Below, in pieces: positions 55,669 to 64,000 of a stretch of DNA of 64,000 nucleotides. Source of the stretch: Anthostomella pinea (Eukaryota > Ascomycota > Sordariomycetes > Xylariales > Xylariaceae); contig CAUWAG010000003.1 in the NCBI GenBank assembly GCA_963556695.1, positions 2,976,001 through 3,040,000 on the forward strand, read 5' to 3'. Made by a program: the position numbers and the translations under genes. Positions within the stretch are counted from its first letter, which is position 1, and each line of letters opens with the position of its first letter. The notes beneath the pieces are model-generated. The model searched no databases, was not told the DNA's origin, and was given only the letters and a program-made list of their open reading frames with translations.

Positions 55669-57907
55669 TACCACATGTGTATCTAGGAGGTAGGTGCCAG
55701 CGTCCATCTACTCTCCGACACGCACGTAGCTAAACCAACCTTTAGGGGACGCCTTCGATAGCGCCGCTTTCACAGTTTTTCAACCATCACCAATAAAGTC
55801 AATCAACGGCCAGGAAGTGACAGCATACTTGGAAGGTTTCGCAGTGAATAATTCGATGGGAACGGTTGAGCCAAACGCTGATTGGAACCAACTCATGTTC
55901 AGCTTTGCACAGGATGTTCAGGGGTCCTTCAACGTCTTTACTGGCCAGACGCCATGCTACTTCGGCGACACGATGACGTTTGAGCTGGAAAACGGCACTA
56001 CCATATCGGAGAACAACTAAGTATTCTACTTCAGTCAAGGCCCGACTGGTCCTTTGGAAACGGGCGGAGACTTTTACAACTTCTTCGTGTTGGGATTCTT
56101 CCCTGCCTCATTCGACCCCACTGCTTGATTCGAGGATCCGACTGGGACGAACTCATCTGTCGATGCCACTCTCCCGAATATCACTGTTCCTGCAGTGCCC
56201 ATGTTCTCTTCGTGGAACTCTCCGGCCTACCCAGAGATTCCCGACGTCGCCCAGCCAGGCTTGGGTACATTCGGCGGCAGATATATCTCCGGTAAGCATG
56301 TCTTCTGTCTGATCGATCCTTTTATGTGATTTAGCTAATCTCAATGCAGGATAGTTCTTGAGTTCGACCGCTATTGCTGTCCTCAGTATACCAAGCTTCG
56401 ACGAGTTTGGCGCAGCACTCGGCACAACCCAGTTAACGATCGACAAGTTTATAGCGAAGAGTAAAACAGCTGGACTTCAGAAAGTCGTGATTGACCTCCA
56501 GCAAAACACTGGCGGAGAGGTGCTCTTGGCTGTTGACAGGTTCAAACGTTTCTTCCCCGACATCGAGCCATTCGCAGGGTCACGTCTCCGCGCCCAAGAC
56601 GCTACCAACATAATGGGCCAGACTCTGACGACCTACTTCAACCAACTGTCGTCGACCGAACCCGACTCTGGTATCCTGGCTGCCGACGAATGGGTTGCAA
56701 CCGCTCGCCTGGATGCTGAGACAGGCTCCAACTTCACTTCCTGGGATGACTTGTTTGGGCCTTTGTCAGATGGAGGGCACCTTTTCACGAAGACGGTAAG
56801 TAAGCCACAGCGAAGAATTCGGGTTTGTGTTCTGCCTTGTCTGACATGGTTCCGCCAAAAGCAACGATTCAATCTCTCAAGTGAAGTCTTCGTCGATAAC
56901 TCGCTTGAAGATGAAGGAGACTTCCAGGTCATTCCAGCGTCCGCCGATGCAGCCGCACCACCATGGCCCCCCGGGGATATCATTCTCGTAAGCGTATCTC
57001 AAGACGATGGTGTTCAAATCATGCTGACACCCGCTTCTAGCTGACCGATGGCATTTGCGGGTCATCGTGTGCGCTTCTCGTGGAGATGATGCACCACGAA
57101 GCTGGCGTCCGTGTTGTCACTGTCGGAGGCAGGCCTCAAACTGGACCAATGCAAGCAGCCAGTGGATCCAGGGGCGCCCGCGTACTATCGACTTCCATCC
57201 TCGACAGCAATATAGACTTTGTGCAAGAACTGCTAGGCGATTCTCCAGAGGCCGGCTTCCTTCCGAATCGCACCGAAGCTCTGGACGTCTTTTTTCTTGA
57301 CGCTGGCATAAACTTGCGCGATCAGGTTCGCCGGAGAGAAACGACTCCTCTTCAATTCGCCTACGAAGCGGCTGACTGCCGTATCTTCTACACGCCCCAG
57401 ACAGTCTTCAACTACACTGCCCTATGGCAGTATGCCGCCGACGCCATCTGGGGCACGCAGGACCTGTGCGTTTCTGGATCCACGGGTTATGCGACTACTT
57501 CCAAAAACGTAACGGACTGGACCGGACCACCATCCTCGCGGCCTTCAACCTTCAACATAGTAGATCACATAACTATCGCCAATGGCTCCGCGGTCGACGA
57601 CCTGGGCCAGCTTGTCGGTGACCTACTGGGCGGCAGACTGACGCGAACCAACCAGGTCTTCACGAACTGCGATAGCTTCGGCGGCTGTCCTCGGTTCCAA
57701 ACCTGTGTGGCGATCCAACGGTGTGCACAGGACGTCGTACTGACGTTCACTTGCTTGTCGCAGTGCCGTGAAGGCGCTCGCTGTCCGCTGAGTACGAGGT
57801 GCCAGTTTGTGGGAGCGGACCAGACTGCTTTAGGGTTTACGGATTTCATTTGCCCAGTTATACAGAGTCAGCGTAATTCCAAGGGAGCGAGGGCGCTTGT
57901 TCTTTGA

Positions 57908-58260
57908 CCACATTAATGGGTATGATCGTTGGCCGATGCTTTGGGACAGAGAGTCGAAGATGGATGGTCAACAAGCCACAAAGCTGCGGTTGGGCTCTGG
58001 TAGTCGCGTTCATTGTTATAGTATTTTAAATGATTAGTAGGGAAAAGTCAGCTTACATGTGAGACCACAGCATGATGACGTTCTCAACCTTTTCAAGGGC
58101 CTCGTTTTCGTATATCCGTTCGAGAAGAGGGTTTCTCCACTCAAGCTCGTAAATTGTCTGTCTGCCTCTGCCCAATCAAGGTGTCGCTTAATCCACTTCT
58201 TGATAAGAGCATGAGAGTTTTATCCTGCACGAGCGTCTTGTGTGGAGGCGGTAGGTCAAA
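57908..58260. other. 3' flank of the S41 gene
   Basis: No gene is supported. A minus-strand phrase near 58200-58080 (LIKKWIKRHLDWAEADRQF) reads like protein, perhaps a transposase relic, but is too short to assign. Confidence 0.35.
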
Positions 58261-58436
58261 TATAAATTAAGTTAATAAAGTCGTTTATAAATGCAAAAGT
58301 ATATAATTATTATTAATTTAGTAATAAGTTGGACACAAGTTTAGAGCAAAAATTTTCTTAAGCTAAATCTTTACATTTAAATATATATATATAAATATAC
58401 AATAAGGTTAATAGAAAACTAAACTAATAAGTAATA

Positions 58437-58744
58437 TGTTGGTATACAGGTGCCGCGCAGGTGCCGTGCAGCTGGGGCGCCAGCTGCGCGGCAGCTGGAA
58501 TGGACCAGAACAGCTGGTCGAAGGAAAAAAGGGGCAGAAAGCCCCTATTCAGGGATGGAAAGCTTCCATTCAGGGGCTTTCAGGGGTGATAGACAAGGAG
58601 TCGTTGACAGTCAGATCTAAGGATGGGCCAGTCTTTCAGGATCGCACTGTATTTAGTACTGAGATTCGTCCCACGGACCGAAGTTAGATCACACAACCAC
58701 TACACTCCATTCTTGACCCCATAATATAGTCCTGTATTGTGACA
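58437..58744. repeat. Solo LTR-like island, 308 bp, TSD TAATA
   Basis: The island starts TGTTGGTATACAGG and ends TTGTGACA, with TAATA directly before (58432-58436) and after (58745-58749). It is GC-rich compared with the surroundings and contains several perfect palindromes (GGGGC...GCCCC, ATGGAAAGCTTCCAT). TG...CA ends plus a 5-bp duplication fit a solo LTR. Confidence 0.75.
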
Positions 58745-58838
58745 TAATATTTACGATAAATAACGTAAAATGAAACAAGTAATTATAAATATATGATTGC
58801 GAGACAACTTTTTAAATTATAATATTTGTGTATATTTG

Positions 58839-59041
58839 TGTTGAAACAGGCTTGAACGATCAATCATAATACTCGAGTATTGAGTCAAGGTCATGACGTT
58901 GCTGATAGTTGGATTGGGAGGTCTAACTGGACCTGAAGGTCTGGCTAAGTGACCTTGCAACCCGGTATCTAATCTCTTATCTAATCATACATGTGGGTCC
59001 TGGTATAGATGGTTGCAGGCTGAAATCGCATGGATCCAACA
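58839..59041 (+). repeat. Solo LTR-like island, 203 bp, copy A
   Basis: It starts TGTTGAAACAGG and ends GGATCCAACA (TGTTG/CAACA ends). The flanks are ATTTG (left) and ATTTA (right), a 5-bp duplication with one G-to-A change. An inverted copy of the same sequence is at 61233-61433. The central ACTCGAGT is palindromic. Confidence 0.75.
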
Positions 59042-59523
59042 ATTTACGCTATAGTAAAATAAATAATATCATAAAAAAGTTAAAAATAATTTATAATATA
59101 AGCGAACAGATATAATATAAAAAAGAATAAAAAACAAAATAATTGGTCAAATAATTATATTATTGGGAAAAAAAGCTACACAACCCGGACATAACGTTTA
59201 TGCACGGAAATCTCAGACTATAAGTTATATGTATAAATGACTATACGTATTAAGATTTACTTTCTTAATCAAAACAACAAGCCCACAAAAAAAAAAAAGT
59301 ACGACATAATAACTTTTCGTTTATTGCTAGTTATTTTTTCCCCATTCAAAACGAGGATATCAAAGCGTAGTTTACTAAGTAAAAAAATTCATAATAATTT
59401 TATCGGTTATGTTAAAAATACGTAACGTTAAAAATGATTTAAAAATATAGTAAAATTATTATATGAATAAACATTCGGTAAAACCTGATAATTTATAATT
59501 AATATTTATTATAAACTAGTAGA

Positions 59524-59680
59524 TGTGACGGAACGCTCACTATAACGACCATGCCACGACTGCTCCTCCTAAAAGGATGTCAAATACTAAGCGTGGCAGC
59601 TTGACATTCAATAGTGGTACATGTACTCATATCTGGGCTTCAGGACTCAGTACATAGGCTACCTGTACCAGACCAGGACA
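59524..59680. repeat. Solo LTR-like island, 157 bp, TSD GTAGA
   Basis: It starts TGTGACGGAACGC and ends CAGGACA, with GTAGA perfectly duplicated on both sides (59519-59523 and 59681-59685). It is GC-richer than its surroundings. Confidence 0.75.
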
Positions 59681-60411
59681 GTAGATAATTGATATATTTT
59701 ATATAAAAACTGGTACTAGAATTTATAATACGTATATACAAATCTAGTTTTTATTACTAGCAAAATAACATTAAAATAAAAGGGTTTAAAAGGAATTTTT
59801 TTTAAAAATGAAGGAATTTTTTAAAATATATATATCGGCTTTTTTAACGCTTTTAGGAGCCTATGTTAACGAAATAGTTTGTAATATAATAACTAACATT
59901 ATCATAAAAATTAAAAAGGTTAAAGCGGCGGTAATTTATCTTTTTAATAGTAATAAAGCTTTAAAATATATTGACTGTATTAAAGTTTTAAAATAAAACT
60001 GTTTCGTTTGTTTTAAAAAGTAGGAATTGATTTCTTATCATTATTTTAAACGCTGAAAACGAAAATCTTGATTAATAAAATTATTGATAACCTTATAATA
60101 CAAATAAACTTAACCGATAAAGTTGGTATTTTTAAAGCGAATTATAATCGATATAAAAGCGTTTTATAACTCTTTAACGATCCGTATTATAGGTGATAGA
60201 CAAAGAAAACATTACAATATCGTGTTTTCGTTAAAAGTTTTATTTGTTATATATAGAAAACAAAGCAAAGCCACGATTTTGAGTTTATCTTGATTTTTTA
60301 TTAAAAACTATCTATAACTAAATAAATAAATGATTTAGGTCCAAAAGATTACCATAATAAAAAATATTGAACTGGGTAACAAATCTATTATTTTTGTTTC
60401 ATTTTCGTATA

Positions 60412-60878
60412 TGTGACGAGCCGTCTAACCTATAAGGCTAAAGGGTTCCATAGGGTTTATATTCTGAGGTAAGTCAACACAAAGGACAATAGAGGCTTCT
60501 GTCAACTGGAAGACACTCAAATGCTGGGGCTTGGTCTGAACTGGGTTCACTGCGTAGTTGAGTCGTCAGGAGATTTCTCCCACCTTAGGGTTGGCTAAGA
60601 TGCTTAGATTGATCACTGAGGTAGAGACTGTCTATCTATCTGGTTGGGAAATGTCTGTCCTTATATATCCAATCTCTCCCTCACTGATGGAGTAGGATCA
60701 CCTTGTCCCAGAGTAATGCTCACTGGCTCACTCCCTGATCCAGTGAGCCTCGCAGGCTCACTTTGTGATCCAGTGATCCGTAATACCCATTGTTTCGTTC
60801 CTGGCTTCTGATTCCATTGGTTCTTGGTGTACTCCCCTTTGCCCACCAACAGGCCGTGGTATTTGTTGATTTGTAACA
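60412..60878. repeat. LTR-like island, 467 bp, no clear TSD
   Basis: It starts TGTGACGAGCCG and ends TTTGTAACA. It includes short direct repeats around GGCTCACT and GATCCAGTGA (about 60720-60780). No matching 5-bp flanks were found, so the boundaries are uncertain. Confidence 0.5.
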
Positions 60879-61232
60879 TAAACAAGCTATTACATACTTA
60901 AAGTCGCTTTAAAACAGCGTTGATACTATACAAGCTTTAAACATAACAAATCTTTATGAAAATATTACATTTTTTTTATAAATTACTTAACTTATATAAA
61001 TAAATCTAGTTAATTATAAACCATTTTTTAAAGCTGTCTTTTGAGTTTTCACAAACTATGATACTTTATATAAATTGATCATAACATTTAGAATTATATT
61101 TTCCTCTCAAGACAGAAATATCCTTGATTTTATGTAAAGAAATTAAAATACTTAATACATACTGCCTTTTTAAAAACAACTATACATTATAAACCGTAAA
61201 CTCGTTATAAATATATATTTTATTATACCTTT

Positions 61233-61433
61233 TGTTGGATCCATGTGATTCCACAGTCAAACCATCCATACAGAACCCACATATATGATTAGATAAGAGA
61301 TTAGATACCAGATTGTGAGGTCACTTAGCCAGACCTGCAGGTCCAGCTAGACTTCCCAATTCAACCATCAGCAACATCATGACCTTGACTCAATACTCGA
61401 GTATTATGATTGATCGTTCAAGCCTGTTCCACA
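61233..61433 (-). repeat. Solo LTR-like island, 201 bp, copy B (inverted)
   Basis: Read on the minus strand it begins TGTGGAACAGGCTTGAACGA and ends GGATCCAACA, matching copy A at 58839-59041 along its whole length with scattered, mostly transition differences. The flanks (CCTTT and AAAAC) do not form a duplication. Confidence 0.7.
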
Positions 61434-61536
61434 AAAACGCCTATTAAAAAAGCGTTTTTTATTAAAGATTATAAAGCGCTAACAGCTTAAAAACCTTGTA
61501 AGCTTGAATATAAGCGTCTTTATAGAAAAAGGTTTA

Positions 61537-63396
61537 ACGTAGCTGACAAGCGAGTTGACATTACAAGCGAGTTGGCACTCGTCATGAACTTTCCAACCAA
61601 TACGATTCAAACCATCATATCTCCACCAACAACAATGGCACCGCGTTATAACGAATCAGACTTGCAGCTAGCTGTTCAAGCTAAACGACGTGACCCTCAT
61701 ATTCCTATATTTCAGCTTGCGAAACTCTTTAACGTCCCTTGTTCCACTTTGAGCAATAGAGTCAAAGGAATGCTATCACGACGCGACAACATGCCCAATA
61801 CTTTGAAACTTATGGTTTCCCAAGAGAATGTCATTTGTTCCTTCATTCTCGACCTGGATGCGCGAGCATTTCCGCCCCGGTACAGTTATGTTGAAGATAT
61901 GGCAAATCAATTGTTGGCGGCGCGTGGGGCTGGACGCATTGGAAAGAACTGGACGCGGAACTTCATCAAACGTACACCAGGCCTCCGGGCGCGTTTTCAT
62001 CGGAAGATAGACTACCAGAGGGTCTTGAACGAGGATCCAGACACGTATCGCGCGTGGTTTCGCCAAGTTGCAGCGGCAGTCGCGAAACATGGTATCTAAG
62101 ACGCGGATATTTACATCTTCGACGAGACTGGGTTTATGATGGGCATTATTGGGTCCGGCATGGTCGTTACAAGCGCCGAAAGACGTGGCAGGCCTAGACA
62201 AGCTTAGCAAGGCAACAGGGAATGGTCTACAGCAATCTCTGCTGTTAATGCTGATGGTTGGGTGGTCCCGCCGTTCATCATTCTACAGGGCAAAACCCAC
62301 CTCGCGTCATGGTATCGCGACACGACATTACCACGCGATTGGAAGGTGGCCGTGTCCGATAATGGGTGGACTACGAACGAGATTGGGTTGGAATGGATTC
62401 GGCATTTCGACAAGTATACCAGACCGCGTATGACTGCCGGTAAACGCCTCCTCATCCTAGATGGTCACGAAAGCCACCATTCCCAGATCTTTGAGAGATA
62501 TTGCCAGAACAACAGCATTATTACCCTTTGTATGCCTGCCCACTCGTCACACAGGCTCCAGCCTTTAGATGTCAGTTGTTTTAGCCCGCTCAAACGAGCG
62601 TACGGTCGCATGATTGAGGATCTCATGCGGCGTCATATAACCCATATTTCGAAAGAGGACTTCCTTGCAGCGTTTTGTGAAGCACACAACGCTGCTATGA
62701 CGCCAGGGAACATTCGAGCAGGTTTCAGTGCCACTGGGCTTGTTCCTTTTGACCCAGAAAGTGTCATTTCGAAACTGGATGCTGTCGCTGTCGTACGAAC
62801 ACCGTTGCCAGACCCCAATCTGCCACCCACTACTTGGACTTCAAAGACGCCTACCACCATCAACGAAGCGGTCAACCAATCGGTTCATATCCGAAATCGA
62901 GTCAGAAACCACCAGGGAAGCTCACTTACATCAATAATTGATGCGTTGAGCTCGTTTTCAAAGGCTACATACGGTCTTATGCACAAGGTCGCTTTGGTTG
63001 ATTCCCGGGTCCGCGAGCTAGAGGAGGCCAATCACCTATTAAGTAAACGCCGGAGGACAAAAAACAAACGTCTAGTGAAAGGAGGAATACTTTCCGTTGA
63101 AGATGCAGTAGGTCTCCAGGCTGTAAAGGATGGTGGTGAGCTGGCAAGACAGGAAATGGGTGAAGGTAGTCGTCATCCAAGGAGGGCGGCAGCGCGTGGG
63201 CGACAGTGTGGCATTTGCGGCAATACTGGCCATAATGCGCGAACTTGTACAATAGAGATAGAAACCTCTGAGGAAAAGGAATCCGATTGATTGAATTGAA
63301 CTGAATGCGTTGTGGTGAAGTTATTTGACATGGCAGTTGGAGAGTTCATGACAAGTGCCAACTCGCTTGTAATGTCAACTCGCTTGTCAGCTACGT
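61537..63396 (+). mobile_element. Pogo/Fot1-type DNA transposon in AT-rich tract
   Basis: The element is 1860 bp with TA on both sides (61535-61536 and 63397-63398). The 61-bp terminal inverted repeats (61537-61597 and 63336-63396) differ at two positions, both transitions. Each contains CAAGCGAGTTG twice, 17 bp apart, a likely transposase binding repeat. The element has normal GC content in the middle of an AT-rich tract. The sharp edges match the repeat ends, so it probably arrived after the tract was mutated. Confidence 0.93.
61635..63290 (+). pseudogene. Pogo/Fot1-type transposase, two stop codons, C-terminal zinc knuckle
   Basis: It starts at 61635 (MAPRYNESDL). The psq/HTH domain (IPIFQLAKLFNVPCSTLSNRV) and CENP-B-type domain (GKNWTRNFIKRTPGLRAR) are followed by the DDE core: YIFDETGFMMG (first Asp), LLILDGHESHHS (second Asp, about 62450) and LQPLDVSCFSPLKRAY (third Asp). 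A coiled-coil-like stretch (VDSRVRELEEANHLL) precedes a terminal CCHC knuckle (CGICGNTGHNARTC). The frame is single from start to 63290, with a TAA at 62097 and a TAG at 62205. Both are one C-to-T change from Gln codons. Everything else reads as conserved, so inactivation looks recent. Confidence 0.9.
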
Positions 63397-64000
63397 TAAT
63401 TAGTATTTTTACCAAAAAATCCTGAGTTTTCCGCTTTTATTAACGTATTATTGAATATAAACCTTTTTATAATAAACCTTAAATTATTAGAAGTTATTAT
63501 ACTAATAATACATTTTATATATAAAGCTTAGAAAGTATACTATTATAAAATAAATATAATAAAAACAACCTTTTCTTTACCTATATATATAACGGCTACT
63601 TTATTCGCTTTCTATAATATATGAAAAAAATTTTATTTACTAAAAATACTCGAAAGCAGGTGGGCGAGTCGACGACGAGACAGAGACAACGGCCGTCCAT
63701 GTGACATTTCCCTCTTTTGAGTCTTGCGGCCTTGCCAACCCCGGTGATTGTCATTCATTATTCCCCTTCTGCCTCTGTTGGATCGCTTGTGCCTTCCCAT
63801 CATCCTTGAAACCTTGGAGGTCAAACCAACCAACCGGGCCGCCGAGGATTAAATCTTTCGTGCAGGGGGTCCCGGCCGCGGCGAGCGCGGCTCGATACCC
63901 TTTACGTTGCATCCAATGTCGGTTTGATGCAGGAGAGCGGCGATATCATGCGGGTTGGTTCAACTTGGGGCATATCCCCCGTCCGTGCGCTGTTTTCTAA
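63397..64000. other. Right end: AT-rich remainder, then normal sequence
   Basis: AT-rich sequence resumes to about 63655, then GC content returns to normal. A plus-strand open frame from 63701 runs off the window (FPFCLCWIACAFP), with no recognised motif; it may be the start of a gene beyond the edge or chance. Confidence 0.4.

Larger units (their letters stand above)
53732..57907 (+). pseudogene. Secreted S41-family (CPAF-like) peptidase pseudogene with transposon insertion
   Basis: It begins with a signal peptide (GRLLLLALGGSLVVA) and an N-terminal Cys-containing region. Exon 1 is cut at 54319 by a Tc1/mariner element and continues at 55669; joined, it reads IQL-PHVYLGG in frame. The middle has DWNQLMFSFAQDVQGSFNVF and TGGDFYNFFVLGFFPASFD. 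Introns are 56292-56349, 56796-56861 and 56989-57040. The core is SIPSFDEF, VVIDLQQNTGGEVLLAVDRFKRFFP, and the catalytic-Ser segment LTDGICGSSCALLVEMM. A Cys-rich C-terminus runs to 57905. Lesions besides the transposon are TGA at 54116, TAA at 54242, TAA at 56018, TGA at 56126 and TAG at 56352, plus a probable frame disturbance at 55690-55740. The family cleaves proteins by a Ser protease mechanism. Confidence 0.88.
58261..61536. other. AT-rich, RIP-like tract with solo LTR islands
   Basis: Base composition changes sharply at about 58260 to long A/T runs rich in TATAA and TTAA, broken only by GC-richer islands that look like solo LTRs (separate entries). No coding gene is present; the open frames here are Lys/Ile/Asn-rich artefacts. 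Such tracts in ascomycetes are usually repeat sequence destroyed by repeat-induced point mutation. I cannot say what the original elements were. Confidence 0.75.

Noticed and set aside
59237..59996. Small proteins in the AT-rich tract
   Set aside because: They are Lys/Ile/Asn-rich frames of the kind any AT-rich sequence yields, without start context or family features.
58839..61433. A large DNA transposon with 200-bp inverted repeats
   Set aside because: Each copy has LTR-type TG...CA ends, and copy A has its own 5-bp duplication. Nothing between them looks like a transposase.

Overview
This window is chromosomal DNA of a filamentous ascomycete (Pezizomycotina). The evidence is short spliceosomal introns (50-130 bp, GT...AG) in the single-copy genes, fungus-specific families (HET domain, retaining trehalose phosphorylase, fungal OMT/SDR/P450 genes), the Tad-type LINE, copia, gypsy, pogo/Fot1 and Tc1-mariner repeats, and nonsense mutations that fit C-to-T change of the RIP type. 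The right end drops into a strongly AT-rich tract like the RIP-eroded isochores of such genomes.

Layout. 0.7-5.4 kb: a broken Ty3/gypsy element. 6.7-8.5 kb: remnant of a fungal membrane-protein gene. 9.5-15.2 kb: the healthiest host block, with trehalose phosphorylase (intact, one intron), an alpha/beta hydrolase and a membrane RING-H2 protein. 15.2-20.5 kb: gene-poor, with microsatellites. 20.6-21.3 kb: frameshifted NAD(P)-binding gene. 21.9-25.5 kb: a truncated LINE copy, then a cytochrome P450 pseudogene split by a tRNA-derived SINE with an exact 14-bp target duplication. 25.5-40 kb: a nest of mobile elements. A LINE on the minus strand carries a copia element in its ORF1 and a pogo-type DNA transposon in its endonuclease region, and its 3' end lies against an older copia fragment. 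40.1-48.9 kb: an O-methyltransferase (broken), a secreted one-pass protein, two short-chain dehydrogenases (one broken, one intact) and an intact P450, which looks like a decaying secondary-metabolism cluster. 49.3-57.9 kb: a gamma-glutamylcyclotransferase-like gene, a HET-domain gene with one stop, and an S41-type protease pseudogene holding a Tc1/mariner element. 58.3-63.7 kb: AT-rich tract with at least four solo-LTR-like islands and a second, better preserved pogo-type transposon.

Genes that look intact are trehalose phosphorylase, the alpha/beta hydrolase, the RING protein (first exon not found), the Nor-1-like SDR, the 543-residue P450 and the gamma-glutamylcyclotransferase-like protein. 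The four nested insertions with readable flanks (SINE in P450, copia in LINE, pogo in LINE, Tc1/mariner in S41 gene) rejoin the interrupted reading frame when the insert and one duplicated target are removed, so their boundaries are well supported.

The most noteworthy item is the SINE at 24563-25114. It has a tRNA-like head with consensus A and B boxes, and its last ~165 bp match the 3' end of the LINE present twice in this window. That is a SINE/LINE partnership visible within a single locus. All calls come from reading the sequence; no searches were run.
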